Below, piece by piece: positions 12,311 through 24,500 of a DNA stretch of 64,000 nucleotides (the first letter of the stretch is position 1; every line of letters begins with the position of its first letter). This stretch comes from Opisthocomus hoazin (lineage: Eukaryota; Chordata; Aves; Opisthocomiformes; Opisthocomidae). Both the position numbers and the translations under genes were made by a program. The DNA lies in the NCBI RefSeq assembly GCF_030867145.1, contig NC_134427.1:11245001-11309000 (forward strand). Reading direction: 5' to 3'. Under the pieces are notes generated by a model. That model had not been told where the DNA came from. It ran no database searches and was given only the letters and a program-made list of their open reading frames with translations.

Positions 12311-15300
12311 TCCAACCAAGTGGCAATCAGCTGCTGAAGAACTGCTTGGCTTCAGTTGCACTGAGACTGTCACTGTTAAGAGTCTGTACTGGGCAAATCC
12401 TCTATGAATCTGCCTAATTCCCCTTTGAAGCAATTTATGCTTTGGGGCTCCAAAAATTCCAGTGGCAATACGTTCTGCAGCCTACCATTTAGTTTTTAAA
12501 AGTATTTTCCTTTTGCTTATTTTAAACCTGCTGCAGCAGAGCTCCATGACAATGCAATACAGAGCAGTTGAGTGGTGACTTCTGATGTATTTATAAGAAT
12601 CTGGAAAAGATGATGGAGTTAGAGTTGAGGCTGGACCCTAGGAGGTGATGCTGACAAGCAGTTTCACTGGGAAAGCAAGGAAAGCCCATCACTGCAATTC
12701 TGTTTCCCTGACAATGAGGTCTTCACAATGGCTTTCAACCATCAGCTGATGAGGAGGAAGAGGGCAGCCCTCAGAACAGGGGAGAATGATGCTTTCCAGC
12801 TCCGTGGGTTGCTCTGAACTCCAGCTCAACCTAAGGAAATTAGAGCTGTCCAGCCGCAGCAGGGTAAGAAATGGTACTCCCTCTGTTTGCCCCAGGCATT
12901 CAGACTCATCTGGGCTTTCTGCTGAGCTTCACAGTGAGTTAAGATGCCAACTGAACGTGCACTTTACCTTTGGTAAAGTCTCTTCTCTCTTTCTTCAACA
13001 GATGAAAATAGCTTATCGTTTCTGGCAGATGCTGAAATGACCCACCACAAATCATCATCTTTTTTATTCCAGGACCATCTAATGCACAGCTCAGCCACCA
13101 GCCTCTGGTCACCGGTCTGCTTGAAATCCTCCTCTTTTCCAGCCACATACCTGCCAGCGAGGAGAGTATGCCAGAATATGGCTCAGCCAAAGAGGAGGCT
13201 ATGTGCTGAAATCCTGCATCTTACAGTGGATACGACTGCTCTACTGGACGTCTGGGAACTCCTTACTTAGGACTCAGCTCCATCCTCTCCAGAGTATTCA
13301 GTAACAGATATTCCTGGGAAGATCAAGTTCAAGGAGCGAAGTCCCCTGTACAGCAGTCTGAATGCTTCTCAGGTAGCATGCAAGAGTTCCCAAAGAGGTG
13401 ACGGGATGGCTGAGGCTGCTCCCCGAGTGCGCAGGACCAGCACAGAATGCGACACTGATCGCCAGACCCAACAGGTGTGACTACCAGACCTGACCTGCCC
13501 TTTCTGCCGAAGCGGGGGCACATGGATCTCCTCTCAGACCCGGAAGCTGAGTGAGACCCCTCTGCTGGGACACTCCAGTGCACCAAATGACTACCCGGGA
13601 CTTTATCTAGCTTATTAATGACATCAGTGGTGCTGTAACTGCACAGACCTTCCACATCACAGTGTCCTCCAATAACTCATAGCAGCACAATATGTGGCCT
13701 ACGTACAAAAATGAAGAGCTACCACCAAACACTTAACTAAAACCAGGCAGTAAGAAAAAAATACTGTTGTTACTTCCTCATGATGAAGTGAATATCTCAG
13801 AAGTCTCTACTGCCCACGAAAGAGCATGTCCATGCACTGCTTTCCTCCAGCAAAGGAACAGCAACTGCTTGGGTACTTGTCCTAGCCTTTTGTTCATGGA
13901 TATGGATTCAGATTTTCAAGATTTTTGAGGGCTGAAGGATTTATCTTTTTCGCTGTTAGAGATCATTTGAAATATGAAAAGCATTAACTAGCAACTACAA
14001 AAATTAAGACACTTTAATCAACATTCCGCCTAATTCCTACCTACAAGTTCTGTAAAATCTCAGCAGAGCTCTGGAGGAAGTTCCTAACTTGTGTGCCAAA
14101 TTTTAGAATAAACAGTAACACCCAACCTAGTATTTCTTGACAAAAACCACTGTGGTCTATACACAGCTCTATCAGTAAAATATTAAGAAAACAATATCAT
14201 GTCCTACCAGCATGGTTTCAGCCAACAGATCGTCATTAACAATATCATACATTGAATGACAAATATGGCAAAAGCTAACTTCATCACTGTGACTTATCTG
14301 AGTTTATCTGGGCGGCTGATAGCTTTCCAGATTCAAGCACTGCCAACGTTTATTACAGATTGGTTAACTCATTTTAAAGCAAACAAATTTATAAGAATCA
14401 CCAGCAAACTAAACACACTGCTAAGGACCAACTTTCCGTCCAGTCAAAATTCTCCAGAAACAAGCAGAAAGGGTTTTGCTATCCACTTCGTTATTTTGGA
14501 GAGGCAGCTCTCTGAGCTCCCACCTGGCAGCCCAAACTCAGTCTTGAAAGAGCACAAAGTCCATTGGTGACATTCAGTACAGTGCTGCTTGCACACAGTA
14601 CCACATTGGACCATTACTGTCTCATTCTTGGCTAGTGTCTACACTTGATGACAGATACTGGAAAAGCTGAGATGTTTCAGATTAAAAAAAAAAATAAATC
14701 TGACACAATAATGCAAGAATTCCACTGTTTTAAGAATCAACCATGGTTCAGAAAACATCTTCCAGTGCTACACCTATATTTTATTCATTGAAAAGAAACA
14801 AGGAGACATAATTCATCTCAAAAAAAAACCACAAGGTGAGAAGATCTACAGCAGAGGACTCTTCAGAGATACAGCCAAATGCACATGAGGACTTGGAAAG
14901 CTGGAAGTCAAAGCTGGAAAAACTCAGAAACAGCTATTTCCAGATCAAGACTATAGATGACTACTTAAAACAACTGAACCAGGTATATGTAAACCCTTTG
15001 TGACTCGGAGATTTTACAACAGCATTCAGTGACTCTCTCCAAATCAGCTATAGCTACTGCAGATGTCACTGGTCAAGTTCTTCAGCTTGTGCTTTGCAGG
15101 CAGGGCTTGGTGAACAGTTGCCTCTTCACATCCCAAAACGTATTATTGGTTCTCTCAATTAGAGTGCAAACAGCAGTAGCTATCACCATGTCCCCTTCAG
15201 GCCAGCCTTCACGTGTGACTGGAACAGTCTACACAACAGGAACTTGTTGATGGGGAAAAGAAGGGCCTTCCCAGAACATCGCCAGTAGCCTCAAGACTCC

Positions 15301-15337
15301 AGCAATGGTTTTCTAACAGTCCCAAAGCCAGAAGGTA

Positions 15338-15457
15338 CCAAGACCACTACTAGATTTTTCCACAGCAGAAGTACCAGCTCAGGGTGCAGGCCTCAAACCA
15401 AGACCACTACTAGATTTTTCTACAGCAGAAGTACCAGCTCAGGGTGCAGGCCTCAAA
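15338..15457. repeat. 60-bp tandem duplication, two copies
   Basis: Two adjacent 60-base units (15338-15397 and 15398-15457) are identical except for one C/T difference at 15361 versus 15421. Both start CCAAGACCACTACTAG and end GGTGCAGGCCTCAAA. No third copy is seen on either side. It lies in the ZMYM3 5' intron and has no coding significance that I can see. Confidence 0.95.
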
Positions 15458-16489
15458 CTTGGTATAGCAGTCACCCAGAATCAAGAAAGCCTGAACCCTC
15501 CAACACAGAGCAGATGGTGCTGCAAAAAAACACCAAGAGTTTCCTGTTAATTCCCCAAAGGCAGGAACGACAAAACTAGATTTTGAGTTTGCCTTCCAGA
15601 AACTTCAGCTCAGCTTCAAGAAAGTGCAAGAGGGAGAAATTTCAGAAATCTTCTTGCAGAATTGTTTGCAATTAGGTTTACCAGGAGACTCTCTGCAACA
15701 CTTCAAAGGTACTTGACAACATTGCTGGGATCTCAGCATTACTTGCTCCTAACCCAACACCTCTGTACCAGTAGTCAACTCGAAGACAACCAACCAGAGC
15801 ATGCTCATCCATCTAGAATGCCATCCTAGCTGCAGCTTGAAACTGCTTGGATACTCTCACATCTTTTTGTAAGACCAGGATCCCCCCAAGCATTAAGTGT
15901 CAAGGCTTTGCAACAGAGAAAAGAGCAACAAGTCTAGGCACACTCTAATACAACTTGCTTTGTTTACACGTGTTAAGACAGAGGTCTTGGCAGCAATGCC
16001 TGGTGTCTGGAGAGCAATTCAGCTTCAAGCACCAACTCCACTCAGAGATCAAGTCACAGAGAAAATTCTCCTGCCACTTGTACAACTTTGTGTCTATCAC
16101 ACAAATAAGCACCATTTCTTGAAGGCTCAGCACTCACCACATGACGACATATGCCAAAATAGTGTTATACACAGGGGAAGGGGGTGGATGGGTAAGAAAG
16201 CTTTGGGAGTACTATCTGAAGCACAAGAAAAAAGCATGGAGGTGCACAACATGCTCGAGCAGCGTCTGTGGAAGCCGTCCTACTGATATTAACACACTGA
16301 TAAAAGAGAGAAATAGACAGTAGATCTGAAAGTGGTCAAAAAAAGGTGGCCCAAATGCTGCAGGAGGGTGTTGGGCCACCCAACACAAAGTCCTGGACAC
16401 CTCCTTCAAGCAGCCACAGCCAATCCAGGAGGAAAGCTGCAGGCGTAGCAGGTGATGCTCCAAAGGAGAGTGCTGCAGCCTGGGAACAG

Positions 16490-16625
16490 GCCACAGACTC
16501 CTCGGCCCTGGAGGTCCTCAGAACTCAACTGGACAAAGTCCTGAACAATGCGGTCTCAAGTCAGCTCTGCTGTGAGCAGGAGCTCAGTTGGACTAGAGAC
16601 CTCCAGAGGTCCCTCCCAAGCTAAA
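16490..16625 (+). mobile_element. CR1 LINE 3'-end fragment
   Basis: A short CR1 tail. It shows the GGAGGTCCTC and CTGGACAAAGTCCTG region of the ORF2 terminus, then GCTGTGAGCAGGAGC, TTGGACTAGAGACCTCCAGAGGTCCCTCCCA and an eroded end. Related sequence may begin upstream near 16330 (GGTGGCCCAAATGCTGCAGG), but that part is too diverged to be sure. It is an old, inactive fragment. Confidence 0.75.
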
Positions 16626-19093
16626 GCTGTCTGGGGTTCTTTGAGTAAACCTTACTGCACAGAGAAGAGAGAGAAGACAAAAGCGCAGAGCTTCAGAAAG
16701 GATGTATCTTTGAGGGAAAAACATCTAATTTTCCCTAAGTGGCCTTACAGAGCCAAAATACTGGAAACACAAGGTGAGCTGTCTCCTCAGCCTCGCTGAC
16801 AGACCCAAGACCTCTGTGCAAGGCACCTGCCGCCAGGTCCCCAAAACGGTGTCTCAGCACTGGGATGCTTCACCTCTTGTGCAGCTGTACAAACCGGCCC
16901 CAGGTAACGCTGCGTTGAACAGACCAGCGTCTCACCCAGCCTAGTGTCCAACTCTTTACGCTGCCGAGGGCTAAGCCAGCAGAGCAGGCTGACGGCAAGC
17001 AGAAGTCATCACCAGAGCCCATGGCCAGCAGGACTGGTGAAGATGGTCTGGAGCACTGTCCTTTCCCGACCTGTGCTACCAGCAGATGAAGAAGTTAACA
17101 CCTAAAACACTCTACAGACATTAAAGCACAATTCCAGTGAAATCCTACTAGCACAGCCTTAGCTAAGCTAACATATTCATTGTCACAGCTGTAGCCTATT
17201 CCACACTTGCCTTGGATTACTTTCACCATAACCCTTCTGCACTAGAGGCTTCTGCTAGCATACCTGTGTCCATCAGGGTCATGCATCCCAGCATCACTGA
17301 CCATAAAACATCCATAAAAAAATAACACAAGGGGCTTTGCTCCCAAAGTAAGGCCGTGGGCTGAGCCTCAGCCCCTTGCTCTGGCCGTCAGAGCTGTGGA
17401 GGAATCTGGGGTGACTTACTGTCATCCTCCAAAGCCAGGGCACTCACAGTAAGCGGGATGTAAGCAGGTGTGGAGAGAAGCGGAGATTGTGCAAATATGC
17501 ACACTGGGGCTGTAAGCTGCAGGTCGGCCACTACAGGTGGCGGCTCTGTAGGCCATGGCTACTCCTTTAGTAAAGCCAGGCTGGCAATAATGACAGAGCT
17601 ATGCTCTTCTCACCAGCTTTGATCCCAGGACAGGCAGGGTTAGGCGAGAAAATGCAGATTAAAAGTTTTTGGGGGGAATGCAGCAGCAGTGAGAGGGAAA
17701 GAACTGACAGCCTAGAACAAGAGCCGTAGCTGAAGCACAGCAGGAGGAGAAGGGAAGAGCACGAATGCAGCAGCTCTCATTCTCATCATAAAGAGACTCC
17801 AGGAACCGTTCCCCAGAACTCAGCTGAGCATCCCATCTCCCACTGTCACCCGACACAGACCATGTCCAGCGCTGCCTCTGCCCACACAACCATATCTGAC
17901 TGCCAGGGCCTTTTCCCATGCCAGGCACACACCCCAGCCAGCTCCTAGCCCCACCAGTACTGCCTTCAGCTCTGCAGACCCCATGGGAGGCACTGACGCT
18001 CCCCAGGGCACCTCACCAGCCACGGCCACGCTGCTCACACGCTGCCAAGCCTGGCGAGGCTTCAGCAGAGTGGGGCTTTGCCTCCTCCAGCGGCCCACGG
18101 CAGCTTCAGCCCCGTGGGGCTGCACCTTCCTCCTGCAGGGCCTGATCCTGGGGAGCAGTGTGCGGTGTCCAGGGATCCACGGGCACGCCACAGGCCTCGG
18201 GGACACCCGCACACCCTGCTCCACTCCAGGGCCACCCCACCCACAGAGGAGGAAGGCGGACAAATGCTTGGCCAGTTCACAGCCCGTGGTGACAACGGCA
18301 CCAAGGCTGCTTCGCTGTCTGAGATGCAGGGAGCGGCAAGGCGCGGCGGGTGCTGGGGCAGAGCGCAGGGTGCGCAGCAAGCTGCGGGGCAGCTGGGTGC
18401 GGGGGGGGGCTAGAGCTGTCTGCTGGCGCAACGCAGCGCAGCCCCCCGCGGCAGGGACCGGCCCCGGGGGGGGGGGGTGGGCCGGGGGCTGAGGCAGGTC
18501 TCGGGAGCCACCAGCCCCCGGGCCCAGCCTGTGCCCAGGCACCGGTGGGGCAGGGGATGCAGCCGGGCCCCGGCAGCAGCGTGGGGGCCGTCCCGGGGCC
18601 TGCCCCCTCCCCGTGCCACCGGGGCCGCGGGGCACCCCGAGGCCTGCTCCCCCAGCTGGGGCGAGGGTCGCACTGGGGTCTCCCCCATCCCAAGTGGGGG
18701 AGGGCGGCGGGGGGGAGGAACGGGGCCTGCCCCCCCTCGCAGACCCGGGCCGCGATTGCATCGAGGTGGGGACCCCGGGACCCCCCCCGCCGCAGGGCGC
18801 CCCCAAGCGGTCGTCACGGGGGGGGTCGGGGGGCGAGCGGCGCCGGCCACGCCCCCTCGCGAAGAGGTAGGCCCCGCCCCCGCCAGGCGCACGCCCCGCC
18901 CCTATCCCGGGGGCCCCACCCGCCCCGCTCCCTCGGGACCCGCGCCGCACGCGCCTGCCCCGCCCCCACCCGCGGGGCCAAGCACCGGCGCCCCACGGGC
19001 GGGCGCCCCGAGGCCGCCCCACGTAGCGCTGCCGCCCCACCTGCGCCTCCCGTACGGCCGGAAGGAGGCGCCCACGACCAGCGCCGCTCGTAC

Positions 19094-19130
19094 CTGGCTC
19101 CCCAGCGCTGCGCCGCCCGCTCTACCCGGA
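19094..19130 (-). other. ZMYM3: Candidate ZMYM3 non-coding exon 1
   Basis: On the minus strand the sequence GGGAGCCAG|GTACGAG gives a strong donor with the exon ending at 19094. A TTTAAA box lies at 19159-19154, so a start site about 25-30 bases downstream, near 19125-19130, is plausible. Two inverted CCAAT boxes lie further upstream. The exon would be short and its 5' end is a guess; another minus-strand donor (GCAG|GTAGCG near 19690) is a weaker alternative. Confidence 0.4.
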
Positions 19131-19153
19131 GCCCAGATTCGGGTCGCGGCCCC

Positions 19154-19257
19154 TTTAAATGGAGGCGCCGCACGGAGCCCTCAGCGCGCTGCAGCCCGAG
19201 GGGGGGCGGGGGCAGCGCCCCATTGGTCGTGCAGAGCGAGGGACGCGTTCCCATTGG
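19154..19257 (-). promoter_or_regulatory. ZMYM3: Candidate ZMYM3 core promoter
   Basis: Minus-strand elements in order are CCAAT (ATTGG on plus at 19253-19257), CCAAT (19222-19226, 31 bases from the first), GC boxes near 19200-19212 and a TTTAAA box at 19159-19154. Paired CCAAT boxes about 30 bases apart within 130 bases of a start site are typical of NF-Y promoters. NF-Y boxes work in both orientations, so they could equally serve a rightward transcript. Confidence 0.45.
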
Positions 19258-20886
19258 CCACGGCGAGGCCTGGGCTCGCGAGACTCGCTTGCAGGCGGCG
19301 GCCGCGGAAACGCGGAGCGGAGCCCAGAGCCCGGGATCGGCGCAACAGCCCGGACTCCGCCGGGCGGCCGGAAAACCCGAAACGGATCCCCGTGGCGGAG
19401 CGGGGCCGCGCGAAGAGACAGCGCGGGGCCGAGCGCGGGCAGCGGCCGCACCCCACAGCGGGGCTCGGCGCGATGCGGGGGGCGCGCGCGGCAGGGGGCG
19501 CGGGCCGGAACGGGGCGCCCCAGTCCCCGCCGGTGACCGCACGGCCACCCGCAAAGTGCGGGGCGGATCGCGCGGAGCCAGCTCGCCACCCTATTGCCCC
19601 CCCACCCTTAAACCCCTCGCTGCCGCCCCGCGCGGCCCCGGCCCCGCCGCCGCTCCCGGGGGCCCAGCCCGGCTGCGCCGCCACGGCCGCTACCTGCGCG
19701 CGGGGGGAGCCGCCCGGCCGGGTCCAGCCGCCGTCGCCGCCACCGCCTCCCCGGAGCTGGAGCGTCTCCCCGGGGCGGTGAGTGACAGCGCGGCCGGGCG
19801 GGGCTTCCGCGGGGGCCCGGGACACGGCACCGCCCCCGGGAGGGGCTGCCCCCGCCGGCGCCCGCCGCCTGCGCCCCGCCCCCGGCACCCACGGGCGGCC
19901 CCACTCGCGACACCCCCCGCCACCCGGGCCGCGCCCCCTTCCGTGCCGCCTAGGTTGCCCTTCCCCCCCCGCGGCACCCCACACACCCCCGGGCTCCCCT
20001 CCCCCACCCATGACACCCCCTCACCCGGGCTCCCTTCCACCCCCGCGGCACCACTCCCCCCCATCCACTCGTGGGACCAGCCGTGCCCCCCGCGCAGCTC
20101 CCCCTCCCCCGGGAGCTCCACTCCCGGCGGGGCCCGGCCGCCCGTCCCCGAGCGGCACCCATCCCCCTTGGCCGCCACGCTCCCCCCGTTTTTTCTTCTC
20201 CCCGCGGGGAAGGTGGGGGTGCGGGGCTGGGTCCTGCGGGACGCCCGCCCGCTCTCCGGGAAGGGCAGGGCAGGCTCACGGCCGCCGGGAGGGGGCGGCC
20301 GAGGTGCGGGGAACCGGGCACGACGCCGGCCGCTGCCCTGTCCGGGAGGGCTGCGAGCCGCCGCGGGGTTGCGGGGAGCCTGTCGGCCGCCCGCGCACGG
20401 CACCCCGGGGAGAAACGGGAGCTTTTATTGAGAGGCGGCGAAACCGAGCCCGCCAGAGACCGCTAACGCCCGGGACGGGACGGGCCATGGCAGGACCCTC
20501 CCCGCGCCCGCCGGCCGGTTCCTCCTGCCCAGCCGAAACGAGCCGAGCCGGCCGCCCTCCCGCAGCGGAGAGGGCCGGCGAGCATGGGGTCCGGGGGATG
20601 AGGGGGCGGGAAAGGGGCGCCCACGGCCGGACGGGCGAAGCAGCGGGCACGGGGCTGCCGCTCGCCCGCGGCGTCGCAGGAAGACGCGCCGGCTCGCCCA
20701 GCCACGGCACTCGCTGCCCGGGCAGAGCAGGGCCGGGCCGAGCAGGCTGCGCCGCTGGCCCGGGCACACCGCGGGGGGAGGAAGGGGGGAACGGGAAGAG
20801 GGCGTGAGGATAGGAGCGCCGTGAGCGCGCGGCGCAGCACGCGCTCGGACCCCACCGCTGTCTCTTTAAAGCGAGCGACCCCTGCC

Positions 20887-21157
20887 GCGCCTGCGCGTCC
20901 TCCCCGCTTTACTGCGCCTGCGCGGCGCGCTCCGGCGGCTCTTCGGGCTCCTTTGTCCCTCGCTCGCCTCTCACCCAAGCGTTATGACCGAGGCGATGAT
21001 TGGCAGTGCGCGCGGCGGGTTGCCGTCGCCGCGCAGCCAATCGCCTCCGAGCACGGGGGAGATGCTGGGGCAGCTAGCCCCACCCCGCCGCGGCCGGGTT
21101 GTGAGTGGCGGCGAGCGAGGCCAGTGGCGGCGCGGCGCTGGAGGCTGGGAGGCCAAT
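20887..21157 (+). promoter_or_regulatory. NONO: Candidate NONO core promoter
   Basis: Two NRF1-like motifs (GCGCCTGCGCG at 20887-20897 and TGCGCCTGCGC at 20913-20923) are followed by an inverted CCAAT (20999-21003) and direct CCAAT boxes at 21037-21041 and 21153-21157. There is no TATA box. This is the usual composition of a housekeeping promoter and lies just upstream of the proposed first exon ending at 21279. Confidence 0.6.
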
Positions 21158-21169
21158 GGGAGCGCGGGT

Positions 21170-21279
21170 GGCGGGCGCCAGGTTAGGCTGCGCGAGTTCC
21201 GGCCGCGCGCTCGCTCCTCTCCGGGCTGCTGTGGGGCGAAGAGGGTGCGATCCGCCTCGGCGCCGGTGTCCGCCGCCAG
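21170..21279 (+). other. NONO: NONO non-coding exon 1 (5' end approximate)
   Basis: The sequence CGCCGCCAG|GTGAGG supplies a consensus donor with the exon ending at 21279. It is followed by a short 249-base intron ending in GCTTCTAG at 21528. The 5' boundary is placed just after the last CCAAT box and is only an estimate. A leader intron before the start codon agrees with the known mammalian NONO gene structure. Confidence 0.6.
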
Positions 21280-21537
21280 GTGAGGCCGCGACGGCGGCAG
21301 GACCGCGGCCCGGCTCCGCTCCGCCGCGGGGTGGGTGCTCACGGGCGGCCGTCGCCGCTAGGGTCCCTGCCGGGCCGGCCGCGGCCTGCGCGGCCCGCCC
21401 CGCCCCGCCGCTGCACGCGGCCGCTTTGGCGGGCGGGCGGGGCCGGGGGCGGTGGCGGGAGCCGCCTAGGGGCCGGGGGCCGCGGGCCGGGCTCTGGGCC
21501 GCAGCCGACCGGGCGCGTCTGCTTCTAGGTGGGGAAG

Positions 21538-24500
21538 ATGCAGGGCAACAAGGGCTTCAACATGGAGAAGCAGAACCACGCTCCGCGGAAGCAGCACCAA
21601 CACCCGCAGCACCCGCCGCCGGCTGTCCCCGCCAACGGGCAGCAGGCCAACAGCCAGAGTGAGTCCCGGGCCCGGCTCGGGGGGCAGCGGGTCCCGGCAG
21701 CGCCCGGCGCGCACCGCCGCGACGGGGCCGGGCGGGAGCGGGCAGAAACAGTGGAAGTTCCGGTCGGGCAGCAACCCGCCGCTGGCCTGCAGCCCTCGGG
21801 GTCTCCCGTTGATGGGGTCGGTGGTTTGGGTTGGGTTGCAGCTGGGTTGCTTTTTGGGTTTTTTGCTCGGTCTCCTGAGGCGCGTGCAGCTCTCACAGGT
21901 TTGCCTAGGATTTTTGTGCAAGTTTCTGGTGTTCCCGAAGCTGGGCGGTGATGTGGGGGTTCATGGTTTTGTTTGTTGTTGTTTTTTTTGTCGCAAATTC
22001 ACAAGTAAAGCTCACTTAAAGTGTTTGGAAGTCGCTGAGCCTTTAACAGTGTTTCTGTAAACCTTGCAAATGTGAGGTGGCCTGTTTTCCTTTGGTGCTG
22101 TTTCCCTCTGTTTCCTTTTTTTTCCCAGCCGTAACAGATGGGCTCTCAAGACAGGTTTCCTTCAGTACTAGTGAAAGAAACTTGCTATCTGTAAAGGTAC
22201 AGTTGTAGTAAGAGTGTTGTTACAGCAATCTGCAGTCACCCTTTAGGACTAAATTTTTATGTGGGAGGGACTAGGAGATACCCAGCTTTGCTTGATAATG
22301 TTTCAGCGTTCAAGTACCAGCTGATATGGGTTTGTTCTTGGTCAGTGTGGACTGTAGCTCTGTTACCTGGAATACAGAGGGGGTGCTTGTGAGCTGAGAC
22401 AATACACTTTAACGGCTTTTGAGGCCTTAACTGATCTAACTTGATAGTTTAGGATTATGGCGGCAGCAGGAGGAAGTGCTTTAGTTACATCAGATATTTT
22501 CTAACTGCTTTTTTTTAAAAAAAAAAAGTTTGGACACTGTTCAAAACAAAAGCTTACAGAAGTCATGTGTACTTTGCATGATTCCTCTGTTTTTTTCTGT
22601 CAAAGTTGCCAGTTTAACTGTATACACACACACAGAGATACTGGGCTAGTAAAAAAATATCCTGGGTATTTTTGTTAGGTGTCCCTATTAAACAGCGTCT
22701 TTTATCAGTTCATAGAAGATAATAGACACGGGTAGCAGACCAGTCTGTTTCCAGTCAGTTAGAAACAATACAACACAACAACTGTATTGTGGTGTTCTCA
22801 CAGGGATCAGCTTATAGGGAGTGACTCTATCTCAGATTCCTTTGAGTGGATCTACTTAAGGCAGAACAGTGATAGTGGTGTAACTCTGCTAGTCTCTCAT
22901 TCACAGGCCTTGCAATTGATCCCCATATACTTCTGATAATGATGTGAAGAAATTCACAAAACAAAATGCTTCGCTTATACACCCTTGCTTTGTGAAGTGG
23001 ATAACTTTCACTACTCTTCTGTAGATACACTGTATGTTTTGCATGCATTGTCTTTGCATGTATAGCCTTTCCTGGTTAGTGCCATGCTTTGTAGCCTGAA
23101 TCAGGCCACTCATGTTCGTAGTTTATTTTGTGCGTGTGGCCATGAGGTGTATTCTCTGCAAAGCAAAGGAATTGCTTTTGATGCCTTGCTGTCCTGTGTG
23201 GGGACGTTCTATACAAATTTAAGAAAATGGGGTGCAAGAAGTAAAGTGATAATAAAGCCACCCCTGTGTCTGGCGTATAGCAGAGCTTCTGGAATTGTGC
23301 TGGACTCTTCCTGAATGAAGGGTTAAAGACTGTAAATGCGTGTAGGGATTTGAGAATGGTCCTACAATCTGTCCTTTTTATTAGTGTTAGATGTGGCATT
23401 ACTTACTGAATATAGATTTTTGTAATGAACTTTGTATTTTTTCTGAGGTCTCACCTATATGGCGGTTTTTTAGGGTGTGTTTTTCACTATTTTCACCATT
23501 CCAGCCTTCTCTTCAGCTTGAAACCTGAGACTCTAGAACCCAAATCCCATCTTATAGAATGACAGCTATCTCAAAATTTATCTGTCTGGGCAAAATTTCC
23601 TCCCGTTTACATGTTTTTGTAGACATCTGGGGTTGGGGTTTTTTGAGTAAAAATCTGGTTGCTGGCCAAACTGTGGATTTTGTAATTTTTGTAATGTAAT
23701 TATTCAGGTTGTGATAGCAAAATCCTGTACTGTGACTACAGCTGATTTTGTTGCAGGCCAATTATTTTGATCAGATCTCCAAAAGTTGAGTGAAATCTCT
23801 CACGTTATTTCAAGCTGCAGTGTTGTTCTTTTCTGCATTTCTAGACTATCTTTCACTGGTGTTAATGAGCACTGAGGTCCAAGCATGCATGTTTTTTAAA
23901 GCATATGGGCCTATTCTGAAAAAAAATCCCCTTGTTGCTGTAGAGATGGCTGGAGAGGTTTGAGACCAGAGTGCATGGCTGCTGTTACCTATATTGTCCT
24001 GTATCTGTGTGTTCACTGTGATGAAACCTAATAGAGTTTATCCCCCCAACTGTAGAGCAGCAGCTGTGTACCTTATTCCCCTCAGATGAAGGCCTGACTA
24101 TTGACCTGAAGAATTTCCGGAAACCTGGTGAAAAGACCTTCACCCAAAGAAGCCGCCTGTTTGTGGGGAATCTGCCCCCAGATATTACAGAGGAAGAGAT
24201 GAGAAAGTTATTTGAGAAGTATGGCAAGGCAGGTGAAGTCTTCATACACAAGGACAAAGGCTTTGGCTTTATCAGGCTGGTGAGTGAATTGCTACCTTTG
24301 GGGTGTTTTTGTGGCAATGACTCGCACTGGAGGAGTGTTGCTAATTGGAAGCAGTAGATGTTCAGGTATCTTGCTAATTAAGCCTGATGTTGATTTTAGT
24401 AATGTGGAATGTAGGATCAGCTTCTACAAGTGATTTGTCTAGAGCTTATTAGGAGAGAAGGAATGTGAATTCAGGCAGCTTGTGGCAGCATTTATGAGAT

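Larger units (their letters stand above)
8166..19093 (-). other. ZMYM3: ZMYM3 5' intron(s), about 10.9 kb
   Basis: This long stretch separates the coding start exon from the CpG-island promoter. It holds a CR1 copy at about 10.86-12.31 kb, a CR1 tail at about 16.5-16.62 kb and a 60-bp tandem duplication at 15338-15457. From about 17.9 kb the base composition rises into the CpG island. I found no convincing additional exon, RNA gene or conserved coding segment; open frames here are short and unrecognisable. Further short non-coding ZMYM3 exons could be hidden in it. Confidence 0.55.
18270..21700. promoter_or_regulatory. CpG island shared by ZMYM3 and NONO 5' ends
   Basis: About 3.4 kb of extremely GC- and CpG-rich DNA with GC boxes, CCAAT boxes in both orientations and NRF1-like motifs, sitting between the leftward ZMYM3 and the rightward NONO. 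It includes G runs (for example 18467-18477). Long open frames in every phase are a by-product of the composition. Sub-elements are listed separately. Boundaries were judged by eye. Confidence 0.85.

Noticed and set aside
17820-19040. Minus-strand open frame of 406 codons
   Set aside because: Same compositional artefact, with no recognisable domain and no coding-like codon pattern.
18350-20431. Long plus-strand open frame of 693 codons in the CpG island, with overlapping long frames on both strands
   Set aside because: All six phases are open because of extreme GC content. The translation is a Pro/Arg/Gly/Ala low-complexity string with no domain, and it spans promoter elements.
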